Origin: Chitinophaga pinensis | GTDB taxonomy: Bacteria; Bacteroidota; Bacteroidia; SXHM01 | Direction of reading: 5' to 3' | Length of the DNA: 8,157 nt | Assembly: GCA_945889235.1 (NCBI GenBank) | Contig: CAMDBK010000125.1 | Coordinates: 1 to 8,157, forward strand | Shown here: positions 1-7,092 of the stretch, piece after piece | Layout of the letters: every line of letters starts with the position of its first letter | Numbering within the stretch: position 1 is the stretch's first letter | The notes under the pieces: model-generated | Database searches by the model: none | What the model was told of the DNA's origin: nothing | Seen by the model: the letters and a program-made list of their open reading frames with translations, nothing else | Program-made: the position numbers and the translations under genes

Positions 1-466
1 AAAGTAACACAGTGTCACCTTTCAGCGCAAGACTGTTGGATTGACGCACTGCTTCTTCTGCATCAGCGGCAGCAACAATCAAGTCAACATCACTCATAAA
101 TGTTTTGAAAACTTTGCGGTTTTCTTTACCAAGACAAATAATCACTTTCACTTTGTCTCTTACAATTTCTTTTAGCATCGAGTAATCACTTTTATCATTA
201 ACGCCACCAACAATCCAGATAAGCGGGCGGTCAATACTTTCAAGCGAATACCATGATAAGTCAACGGTAGTTGCTTTGGAGTCGTTGATGTAATCCACTC
301 CGTTTATTTCCGTAATGAATTCAAGGCGGTGTTCTGTACTTTCAATATCATTGAGACTTTCGCGAATGATGTCATTTCTTAATTCAAGAAAATTATTGAA
401 GTCATCATTTTTCTTTGCTAACTCATTCCTGATTAAGGTTTCGCGGTTGGTTGGTTTTTCTTGCAT
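1..466 (-). CDS. Stand-alone MurD C-terminal-domain paralogue (3' end beyond window)
   Basis: An open frame of 155 codons starts at ATG 466 and runs off the left edge with no stop. From about residue 28 onward it aligns without gaps to residues 291-418 of the complete MurD next to it; 65 of 127 positions are identical by hand count. It keeps the Mur ligase C-domain signatures: TEHRLE (45-50), YINDSKATT (59-67), WYSLES (72-77), IWIVGGV (83-89) and KGDTVLL (149-155). The last visible base, T, would suit the Ser of an expected SPACASF motif, but that lies outside the window. It has no UDP-binding fold, no GTNGKT P-loop and no carbamylated-lysine region, so it cannot be a MurD ligase by itself. 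Residues 1-27, Lys/Asn-rich, resemble nothing in MurD. The ATG has only an A-rich leader and no clear ribosome binding site. It could be a functional accessory domain, or the remnant of a tandem murD duplication that lost its 5' part. The homology is certain; the function is unknown. Confidence 0.85.
   Translation of the reverse strand, partial: MQEKPTNRETLIRNELAKKNDDFNNFLELRNDIIRESLNDIESTEHRLEFITEINGVDYINDSKATTVDLSWYSLESIDRPLIWIVGGVNDKSDYSMLKEIVRDKVKVIICLGKENRKVFKTFMSDVDLIVAAADAEEAVRQSNSLALKGDTVLL
2..382 (-). repeat. Diverged tandem copy of the murD 3' region (partner 599-979)
   Basis: This segment is homologous to 599-979 inside murD at a constant distance of 597 bp. Anchors of identical bases confirm the register: acagtgtcaccttt at 9-22 and 606-619, aatccagat at 212-220 and 809-817, ctttcaagcg at 237-246 and 834-843, and agactttcgcg at 354-364 and 951-961. 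No insertion or deletion is needed between these anchors. The 597 bp offset is an exact multiple of three, so both copies are read in the same frame. The copies are too diverged for this to be a recent duplication. Confidence 0.85.
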
Positions 467-514
467 GATTTTCAGGTTTAGGTTTTTATTGGTTTTGGTT
501 TTCGCGTTACTTTT
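467..514 (-). other. Lys/Asn-codon linker between murD stop and paralogue start, AAAACC-rich
   Basis: Read on the coding strand, these 48 bases follow the murD TAA directly and hold 16 sense codons in the murD frame, with no further stop before the ATG at 466. They are very A-rich and G-poor and contain imperfect hexamer copies: AAAACC twice in tandem, AAAACC again four bases on, then TAAACC. No hairpin followed by a T run, and so no intrinsic terminator, is visible. No Bacteroidota-type promoter is visible either. Every other junction in the tightly coupled part of the cluster is 0-1 bp, so this spacer stands out. It may be the scar of the duplication or a leader for the downstream gene. Confidence 0.6.
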
Positions 515-1852
515 TTAAAGTTGCTGTACCGCTTTTTTGAATTGGCGGCCACGGTCTTCGTAATTTTCGAACAAGTCGAAACTTGCGCAGGCAGGGGCAA
601 GCAGAACAGTGTCACCTTTTTTTCCAAGGCGGTAAGATGTTTTTACAGCTTCCGATGCGCTGGTTGTATCAACAATTGTTTCCACCACATTTTTAAAAGT
701 GTCGTGAATTTTTTTGTTGTCAACTCCCAGACAAACAATCGCTTTTACTTTCAGGCGAACTAGGTCCATCACCATCTCATAATTGTTTCCTTTGTCAACA
801 CCACCCATAATCCAGATGATAGGCGTGTTAATGCTTTCAAGCGCATACCATGCAGAGTTGATGTTGGTTGCCTTCGAGTCATTGATGAACTCAATGCCAT
901 GAACTTTTGATACTTTTTCAAGACGGTGTTCCACATTCTGAAAATCGCTCAGACTTTCGCGGATGCTTTCTTTACGCAGGTCAAGCAGTCGTCCTACAAT
1001 GCCTGCTGCCATGGTGTTGTAGATGTTGTGTTTTCCCTGTAATGCTAGTTCGTGTATTGACATAATGAAAGTTTGGTTATTGATGGTTAGGTTTAAATTC
1101 TCGTTTTCTAAGTAAGCTCCCGGCATTTTCTTTTCTTTGATACTGAAAGGAAAGAGTTGCGCCTGAAGTTTTTTTTTTGCTACCTGTGCGGCTATTATTT
1201 CGTCATCATAGCAGTAGATGAATGCATCATCGGGCTGTTGATTTTGTGTGATTCTGAATTTTGAATCAATGTATTTTTCCATCTTGTAATCATAGCTGTC
1301 AAGATGGTCTTCAGTAATGTTGAGCAATACAGCTATGTTGATTCTTGACTGATACATATCGTCTAACTGATAATTGCTCAACTCTAAAACACAGTATTCA
1401 AAATCATGTTCAGCTAATTGCAGCGCCAGACTTTTTCCCACGTTTCCTGCCAGACAAACATCTATTCCCGCATTTTTCAGAATGTGATAAGTGAGCAGTG
1501 TAGTAGTTGTTTTTCCATTGGTTCCTGTTATGCCGATAATTTTTGCTTTGGTATAACGCAGTGCAAATTCTATTTCCGAAATCATTGAAATTTTACGACT
1601 TCTCAGTTCTCTAATCAATGGCGCTTTCTCAGGTATGCCGGGACTTTTAATAACTTCTGAAGCATTCAGAATTAATTCTTCTGTGTGCTTTTCTTCTTCC
1701 CAGTTTATGGAGTGCTGATTTAAAATGTCTTTGTATTTCTGCTGTATTTTTCCTTTGTCGGAAACAAAAACATCAAATCCTTTTTTGATGGCAAGCACAG
1801 CTGCGCCTGTTCCGCTTTCGCCCGCACCGAGTATGACGATTCTGTTTTTCAT
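515..1852 (-). CDS. murD: UDP-N-acetylmuramoyl-L-alanine--D-glutamate ligase MurD
   Basis: This cytoplasmic ATP-dependent ligase adds D-glutamate to UDP-MurNAc-L-Ala, the second peptide step of peptidoglycan precursor synthesis. The 445 residues match the family length (E. coli about 438) and all three domains are present. The N-terminal UDP-binding fold has GAGESG (9-14). The central ATPase has GITGTNGKTT (107-116), LELSNYQLD (156-164), NITEDHLD (178-185) and a lysine at 198, the position of the carbamylated lysine in the E. coli enzyme. The C-terminal domain has INDSKATN (323-330), GGVDKG (350-355) and PACASFD (420-426). T329, K354 and S424 line up with E. coli residues known to contact D-Glu. 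The ATG shares its A with the mraY stop (TAATG), suggesting coupled translation. A run of ten A residues on the coding strand encodes K226-K228. A second, C-domain-only copy lies just downstream. Confidence 0.98.
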   Translation of the reverse strand: MKNRIVILGAGESGTGAAVLAIKKGFDVFVSDKGKIQQKYKDILNQHSINWEEEKHTEELILNASEVIKSPGIPEKAPLIRELRSRKISMISEIEFALRYTKAKIIGITGTNGKTTTTLLTYHILKNAGIDVCLAGNVGKSLALQLAEHDFEYCVLELSNYQLDDMYQSRINIAVLLNITEDHLDSYDYKMEKYIDSKFRITQNQQPDDAFIYCYDDEIIAAQVAKKKLQAQLFPFSIKEKKMPGAYLENENLNLTINNQTFIMSIHELALQGKHNIYNTMAAGIVGRLLDLRKESIRESLSDFQNVEHRLEKVSKVHGIEFINDSKATNINSAWYALESINTPIIWIMGGVDKGNNYEMVMDLVRLKVKAIVCLGVDNKKIHDTFKNVVETIVDTTSASEAVKTSYRLGKKGDTVLLAPACASFDLFENYEDRGRQFKKAVQQL

Positions 1853-3102
1853 TATCTCAGTTTCAGCGTTACGATAGTTACTACAGCCAGCATTATTCCT
1901 ACAATCCAGAAGCGCGTTACAATTTTTGATTCTTGGTAACCCAACTTCTGATAGTGATGATGCAACGGAGCCATTTTGAAAATTCTTTTTCCGTTGCCGT
2001 ATTTTTTCTTGGTGTATTTAAACCAGCTTACCTGCATCATTACGCTGAGATTTTCAATCAGAAAAATACCGCAGAGCACAGGAATCAGTAATTCTTTGCG
2101 GATGCAAAGCGCAAAAACTGCAATGATTCCTCCGAGAGAAAGACTTCCTGTATCGCCCATGAACACTTGCGCAGGGAAAGAATTATACCAGAGAAATCCG
2201 ATGCATGCACCAACAAATGCAGAGATGAAAACCACCAGTTCACCTGTGCTGGGGATATACATGATGTTGAGATAATCCGCAAAAATGCTGTTACCCGAAA
2301 CGTATGCGAAAATGGCAAGTGCAACTCCTATAATAGCTGAAGTTCCTGTTGCAAGTCCGTCCAGACCATCCGTCATATTTGCACCGTTGGAGACCGCAGT
2401 AACAATCAGAATTACAATCGGAATAAAAATCAGCCAGGCATAATTCATATAATTTTCACCCATGAATTTTGCGAGTGATGAGTAATTAAACTCATTGTTT
2501 TTGAAAAAAGGAATAGTTGTTTTTAATGATTTTTCAGGTGCTGAATAACTTGGAACTTTTTGCAGCAATTCACCATCCTGCGTGAGAGAAGCATAACTGG
2601 CAGAATTAGCGCTTACTATTTTTTCTTTTATAACAACATGCGGATTAAAGTAAAGCGTTGCTCCTACAATCAGCCCGATTCCAACTTGTCCGATTATTTT
2701 AAAACGTCCTGCTAATCCTTCTTTGTTTTTTCTGAATACTTTGATGTAGTCATCCAGAAAGCCTATTGTGCCAAGCCAAACGGTAGTGATGAGCATAAGC
2801 AAAATGTATACATTGTCTAACCGCGCAAACAATAAAGTTGGAATTACAATTGCGGAAAGGATTATTAATCCGCCCATTGTTGGCGTTCCTTTTTTCTGTA
2901 ATTGTCCTTCCAGTCCAAGGTCGCGAACAAGTTCGCCAACCTGTTTTACTTGCAGATATTTAATGATTCGCTTACCGAAAATCATAGAGATAACAAGCGA
3001 AAAAATAATAGACATAGCGGCCCGGAACGAAATGTATTTAAACACCCCTGCTCCAGGAAAATCAAACATTTTATCTAAATATTCAAACAGGTAATACAGC
3101 AT
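1852..3102 (-). CDS. mraY: Phospho-N-acetylmuramoyl-pentapeptide transferase MraY
   Basis: This integral membrane enzyme transfers phospho-MurNAc-pentapeptide from UDP to undecaprenyl phosphate, making lipid I on the cytoplasmic face. Family signatures are in order: KKGTPTMGG (70-78), the aspartate pair in GFLDDYIK (114-121), SNGANMTDGLDGLATG (238-253), QVFMGDTGSLSLGG (312-325) and the histidine cluster MAPLHHHY (377-384). Hydrophobic segments spread along the chain are consistent with the ten-helix fold. At 416 residues it is about 55 longer than E. coli MraY. Most of the extra length lies around 155-200, between the fourth and fifth membrane helices, just before IPFFK; from the known MraY topology this is on the periplasmic side. 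The start codon lies one base after the murE stop (TAAGATG), and the stop overlaps murD by one base. Confidence 0.98.
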   Translation of the reverse strand: MLYYLFEYLDKMFDFPGAGVFKYISFRAAMSIIFSLVISMIFGKRIIKYLQVKQVGELVRDLGLEGQLQKKGTPTMGGLIILSAIVIPTLLFARLDNVYILLMLITTVWLGTIGFLDDYIKVFRKNKEGLAGRFKIIGQVGIGLIVGATLYFNPHVVIKEKIVSANSASYASLTQDGELLQKVPSYSAPEKSLKTTIPFFKNNEFNYSSLAKFMGENYMNYAWLIFIPIVILIVTAVSNGANMTDGLDGLATGTSAIIGVALAIFAYVSGNSIFADYLNIMYIPSTGELVVFISAFVGACIGFLWYNSFPAQVFMGDTGSLSLGGIIAVFALCIRKELLIPVLCGIFLIENLSVMMQVSWFKYTKKKYGNGKRIFKMAPLHHHYQKLGYQESKIVTRFWIVGIMLAVVTIVTLKLR

Positions 3103-3103
3103 C

Positions 3104-4564
3104 TTAAATCGCTTGTTTTAAACTTTCAGTTAAAATTTTCATATCGTCAAACGGATGTTTTACTCCGCTTATTTCCTGATATTTTTCATGCCCTTTTCCG
3201 GCTAACAAAATGATGTCGCCCGGCTTTGCCATTATGCAGGCAGTACGGATTGCTTCTTTTCTATCGGTGATGGAAACTGTTTTGCGTGTATCTGAAGCAT
3301 CAATACCTTTTTTCATTTCTTCAATAATGTCTTCTGCTTTTTCAGAACGGGGATTATCGGAGGTGAGAATTACTTTGTCACTCATGGTGCAGGCAATCTT
3401 TGCCATGAGCGGGCGTTTTGTGCGGTCTCTGTCTCCACCGCAGCCAACAATGGTGATGAGTGTTTCATTGCCTGTGCGGATATCACGAATGCTTTTCAAA
3501 ACATTTTCCAACGCATCAGGAGTGTGCGCGTAATCAACAACTCCGATAATATTATTTCCTGTTTTTACATATTGAAAGCGACCTTCAACAGCTTCAAGTG
3601 CACTTAAGCCGGTGAGTGCATCTAATTTATTTTCACCAAGCAGAACTGCTGTAGCATACACTGCCAGCAGGTTGTAAGCATTAAATGAACCGATAAGACG
3701 AGTTAGAATTTCTTTGCTATCAATGTTTAATAACAAACCGCTCAACTGGTTTTCAATTATTCTTCCTTTGAAATCAGAAAGGCCTTTTAATCCGTAAGTC
3801 CATTTTTTTGCTTTGGAATTCTGAACCATTATTTTTCCATTCTTGTCATCAGTATTTACCAATGCAAAGGAAGACGAGGGCAGATTGTTAAATAAACCCT
3901 GCTTGGCTTTCAGATAATTGTCAAACGTTTTGTGGTAATCTAAATGGTCGTGAGTTATGTTAGTGAAAACTGCACCTGCAAAACGCAATCCTGCAATTCT
4001 GTTTTGGTCAATGGCATGTGAACTCACCTCCATAAAACAGTATTTGCAATCTGCTTCCACCATTTGACTCAGCAAACTGTTTAATGTTATGGCATCAGGA
4101 GTGGTGTGTGTTGCAGGAAGACTTACCGTATTTATTTTATTTACAACAGTGGAAAGCAAACCGGCTTTAAAACCAAAATTCTGATACAAGCGGTAAAGCA
4201 AAGTGGCAATTGTAGTTTTACCGTTTGTTCCTGTAATGCCTATCAGTCTTAGCTTTTCAGAAGGATTGTCGTAAAAGTTAGAGGCAATTATTCCAAGCGC
4301 GTAGGAAGAATTTTTCACCTTCACATAAGTTACTTTTTTGTCTTGAACCTCAGGAATAGTTTCGCAAACAACAGCTATTGCTCCATTCTCAATTGCCTGT
4401 TTGATAAACATGTGCCCGTCAATGTTGCTGCCATTTACCGCAACAAACAGTGAATAATTTTTTGCCTGCCGCGAATCGGTAGTAAGCATAGTAATGGCAA
4501 TGTTTGTTGAGCCTGAAACATCATCCAGTCCTGCTTTATACAATATGTCTTTCAGCAATTTCAT
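3104..4564 (-). CDS. murE: UDP-MurNAc-tripeptide ligase MurE, meso-diaminopimelate-adding
   Basis: This cytoplasmic ATP-dependent ligase adds the third residue of the stem peptide to UDP-MurNAc-L-Ala-D-Glu. The 486 residues are normal for the family. The P-loop is GITGTNGKTT (109-118), followed by TTPDA (154-158), EVSSHA (179-184) and TNITHDHLDYH (201-211). YLKAKQGLF (217-225) carries the lysine (221) expected to be carbamylated. The C-terminal domain has VVDYAHTPDALE (342-353), GCGGDRDRTKRP (374-385), TSDNPRSE (401-408) and LLAGKGHE (453-460). DNPR (403-406) is the established signature for meso-DAP specificity, as opposed to L-lysine. The ATG shares one base with the ftsI stop (TAATG), and there is no Shine-Dalgarno sequence upstream, so translation probably depends on coupling to ftsI. 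Confidence 0.98.
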   Translation of the reverse strand: MKLLKDILYKAGLDDVSGSTNIAITMLTTDSRQAKNYSLFVAVNGSNIDGHMFIKQAIENGAIAVVCETIPEVQDKKVTYVKVKNSSYALGIIASNFYDNPSEKLRLIGITGTNGKTTIATLLYRLYQNFGFKAGLLSTVVNKINTVSLPATHTTPDAITLNSLLSQMVEADCKYCFMEVSSHAIDQNRIAGLRFAGAVFTNITHDHLDYHKTFDNYLKAKQGLFNNLPSSSFALVNTDDKNGKIMVQNSKAKKWTYGLKGLSDFKGRIIENQLSGLLLNIDSKEILTRLIGSFNAYNLLAVYATAVLLGENKLDALTGLSALEAVEGRFQYVKTGNNIIGVVDYAHTPDALENVLKSIRDIRTGNETLITIVGCGGDRDRTKRPLMAKIACTMSDKVILTSDNPRSEKAEDIIEEMKKGIDASDTRKTVSITDRKEAIRTACIMAKPGDIILLAGKGHEKYQEISGVKHPFDDMKILTESLKQAI

Positions 4565-6678
4565 TATGATAACTTCAATATTATTTCACGGGCTGTTGTT
4601 ATTTCCGTTCCTGCATTAATACTTTGTTGAACAACCGTTCCATGCCCTTCAATTTTTACAGTCAGACCAAGATTTTCAAGAATATAAATTGCATCGCGTG
4701 CGCCCATTCCAAGCACTTTCGGAACAATTCCTTTTGTTTCCCTGCTTTCTTTCAGTTGAATTTTGTTGCCTTTATTTTCAACAGATACAAAGCGCGAGGT
4801 GTTCACCGAATCATTGATATGCGGCACATTTAATTTTTGAAGAGATGTAACTAAGTCATTCTTGTTTCCGCGTTGAGTATTTGGAACTTTGTTTTCTGCA
4901 AGTATTTCTGTTTCCTGAATTTCTTTATGAATGTCAAGTCGGCTGGAATAAACTTTGTCAGCTATTTCTTTGAAAATAGGACCGGCAACAAGGTTTCCGT
5001 AGTATACAGAATTGGAAGGAGCATTCACGATTACAATGCAGGAGTATTTTGGATTGTCAGCAGGAAAGTATCCTACAAAAGAGGCCTGATAAGTTATTTT
5101 TTGTCCTTTGTAAATTCCTTCTTTTGCAATTTGTGCTGTTCCGGTTTTGCCTGCAATTTTATATTCTTTATGTTTCAGGTTCTTCGCTGTTCCGCTGTCC
5201 ACAACACCTTCCATCATGCGTTTAACTTTATCAATGGTTTCCTGTGAACATATTTTCTGATTGATGATTTTAGTTTCAAATGTTTTTTCCACAATTCCGT
5301 TTTTTGTAATCTCTTTTACAAATTTTGGTTTCACCATCTTGCCATTGTTGGCAACTGCATTGTAGAAAGTAAGAATTTGCATTGGTGTCATGAGCAATTC
5401 ATAACCGATAGACATCCAGGGCAACGAAACTCCGCTCCAGTCTTTGTCTTTCGTGTTTTTTATTTTTGGTTTTCCTTCTCCGGGAATTTCTAAACCCAAT
5501 TCATTTTGCAGGTTCATTGCATAAATTCTATCAATGAATTTTTGCGGATCTTTTGAATAATATTTATCCACCATTCGTGAAATTCCAATGTTGGATGAAA
5601 CCTCAAATGTTTCGTGCAGTGTGATTTTCCCGTGACCACCTTTGTCGTGATTAGAATCTTTCATGGGTTGCCCGTAGAAATAAATCACACCTTTTTCGGT
5701 GTCAACTATTTCACTGGTAGAAGCTCCGTCTTCAAGCAGGGCAATAACCGAAGCGAGTTTAAAAGTTGAACCCGGTTCAGTTGCTTCACCGATTGCATAG
5801 TTGTAATACTCACCGTATTCTTCTGAGTTTTTGCTTTTGCTGAGATTAGCAATGGCGCGTATTTCACCGGTTTCTACTTCCATTAAAATGGTGCAACCGT
5901 GGTCGGCACCATGTTTTTGCAATTGGGTGAGCAGCGCATGTTCAGCCACATCCTGAATGTTGATGTCAATGGTTGTTACCAAATCCATTCCATCCTGCGG
6001 CTCAACTTCATTGTCATCGTTAATTGGTTTCCAAACGTTGCCGGCAATTTTTTGCATCAGACGTTTTCCGCCAACACCGCTGAGGTAGCTGTTGTAAGCG
6101 CCTTCCAAACCAATTGGCTGAATGCCCGGACGCTCATAACCAATGGTGCGCGCAGCAAGTTCTTTGAAGGGGCGCGCGCGTTTACTTTGTTGTTCTATAA
6201 GTAATCCGCCTTTGTATTTTCCTCCTTTGAGAATGGGAAGCTTTTTTAATTTTTGTAAGTCAACATAGCTTACGTTGCGTTGAATAAGGAAATAACGTTC
6301 TTTATTTTTTCTTGCTTCGCTCAGCTCAGCTTTGTATTGCGATTTAGATTTATCACCAAAAAGATTTGCAAGACAAAGTGCCAGCGAATCAAGGTTAGTA
6401 TTGAAGATTTCGTTTGTTATGGGGTTGGCGAAAACGTCCATGCGCACTTCGTAAATAGGAAATGAGGTTGCTAACAAACTTCCGTCTGAAGCAAAAATAT
6501 TTCCGCGGGCAGCTTCAATCTCACGGAGGTCGGTAGTAAGTGCTTCGGCTTTTGCTCTCCATTTTTCGCCCTGAATAAACTGAACGTTTACCACCTGCGC
6601 AATAATGGCAACGCCAAATACGCACATCAATGCATATAAAAGATACACACGCCACAATATGTCTTTTTTGGTTTCCAT
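4564..6678 (-). CDS. ftsI: Septal peptidoglycan transpeptidase FtsI (class B PBP) with C-terminal PASTA domain
   Basis: This divisome D,D-transpeptidase cross-links septal peptidoglycan and is anchored in the inner membrane by one N-terminal helix (about 10-32). The PBP dimerisation region begins with EAARGNIFASDG (55-66). The transpeptidase domain holds all three active-site motifs: STFK (304-307, catalytic Ser304), SSN (361-363) and KTGT (511-514). After the catalytic domain (ending near 578) comes a polar linker of about 70 residues, then a single PASTA domain (about 648-704) with IVPKVLGMGARDAI near its start. The 704 residues exceed the roughly 590 of E. coli FtsI because of the linker and PASTA domain, an arrangement known in Bacteroidota and Gram-positives. 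The start abuts the ftsL-like stop (TAAATG), and its place between ftsL and murE is the canonical one for ftsI. Confidence 0.96.
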   Translation of the reverse strand: METKKDILWRVYLLYALMCVFGVAIIAQVVNVQFIQGEKWRAKAEALTTDLREIEAARGNIFASDGSLLATSFPIYEVRMDVFANPITNEIFNTNLDSLALCLANLFGDKSKSQYKAELSEARKNKERYFLIQRNVSYVDLQKLKKLPILKGGKYKGGLLIEQQSKRARPFKELAARTIGYERPGIQPIGLEGAYNSYLSGVGGKRLMQKIAGNVWKPINDDNEVEPQDGMDLVTTIDINIQDVAEHALLTQLQKHGADHGCTILMEVETGEIRAIANLSKSKNSEEYGEYYNYAIGEATEPGSTFKLASVIALLEDGASTSEIVDTEKGVIYFYGQPMKDSNHDKGGHGKITLHETFEVSSNIGISRMVDKYYSKDPQKFIDRIYAMNLQNELGLEIPGEGKPKIKNTKDKDWSGVSLPWMSIGYELLMTPMQILTFYNAVANNGKMVKPKFVKEITKNGIVEKTFETKIINQKICSQETIDKVKRMMEGVVDSGTAKNLKHKEYKIAGKTGTAQIAKEGIYKGQKITYQASFVGYFPADNPKYSCIVIVNAPSNSVYYGNLVAGPIFKEIADKVYSSRLDIHKEIQETEILAENKVPNTQRGNKNDLVTSLQKLNVPHINDSVNTSRFVSVENKGNKIQLKESRETKGIVPKVLGMGARDAIYILENLGLTVKIEGHGTVVQQSINAGTEITTAREIILKLS

Positions 6679-7092
6679 TTAGTTGCCGGTATTCAATTCT
6701 TCTTTTGTAACAACAATCTTTTTTGGCGGAACAACAGATTCTTTTAAACCTGTTTCTGCTATTGCTTTTGCCACTTCACTTTGTTTTGATTTAAACATCA
6801 ACTCTGATTTTGTGCTGATGTATTCAGACCGCAGCTCTTTCAACTCATTGCCGATTGCATTCATTTTAAAAACATTTTTTTCGGAGTAGTAGCGGTTACC
6901 AATATAGATGATGCCAATCAGTGAAATGAAAAGCAGGAAGGGAAGCATGTCAACAACGTTTTCTTTTGTCATAAAACTGCCATCAAGAAAACGCATGAGC
7001 TTTTTAGCAGCAGGTGGATTTGCCACTTTTTTCTCCACTTTTTCTGGAGTTACTTCTGCCGGAATTTCTATATCTTCTTTCAACTTGTTCAT
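6679..7092 (-). CDS. ftsL: FtsL-like divisome protein
   Basis: This 137-residue bitopic membrane protein sits in the usual ftsL slot between rsmH and ftsI. A charged, Pro/Lys-rich cytoplasmic tail (1-48) is followed by one hydrophobic segment (about 49-66). Next comes a polar stretch rich in Glu, Lys, Leu and Ser (about 70-112) that could form the periplasmic coiled coil expected of FtsL, then a Pro/Lys-rich tail. FtsL proteins have very low sequence conservation, so the call rests on position, size and topology more than on motifs; it resembles the FtsL-like family described in Bacteroidota. The expected role is scaffolding and activation of FtsW-FtsI at the septum. The start shares one base with the rsmH stop (TAATG), and the stop directly abuts the ftsI ATG. 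Confidence 0.82.
   Translation of the reverse strand: MNKLKEDIEIPAEVTPEKVEKKVANPPAAKKLMRFLDGSFMTKENVVDMLPFLLFISLIGIIYIGNRYYSEKNVFKMNAIGNELKELRSEYISTKSELMFKSKQSEVAKAIAETGLKESVVPPKKIVVTKEELNTGN

Noticed and set aside
1..466. Left-edge gene as MurF, MurC or another Mur ligase
   Set aside because: Its ungapped match of about half identical residues to the neighbouring MurD C-domain makes MurD the closest family.
467..514. Possible terminator or promoter between murD and the paralogue
   Set aside because: There is no inverted repeat with a following T run on the coding strand, and no TTG / TAnnTTTG-type promoter pair in this A-rich spacer.
515..517. Programmed readthrough or recoding of the murD TAA
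   Set aside because: No recoding signal is visible, MurD ends at its normal family length, and the downstream frame has its own ATG. It is kept only as a hypothesis within the findings.
315..518. Plus-strand open frame over the spacer and the start of the MurD-like fragment
   Set aside because: It is antisense to clear homology on the minus strand, and its product is a Phe/Leu/Arg-rich low-complexity string with no family resemblance.
2085..2324. Minus-strand 79-codon frame inside mraY
   Set aside because: It is a shifted-frame overlap with well-conserved mraY coding sequence and has no recognisable product.
4873..5247. Plus-strand open frame of 124 codons opposite ftsI
   Set aside because: It is the antisense shadow of the transpeptidase region, Phe/Cys/Asn-rich, with no start context or motif. 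The same holds for the other plus-strand frames opposite murD, mraY, murE, ftsL and rsmH.
6166..6182. Alternating GC run (ggcgcgcgcg) within ftsI
   Set aside because: It encodes conserved-looking Arg/Ala residues (RARP) near the end of the dimerisation region and is too short to be a structural element of note.
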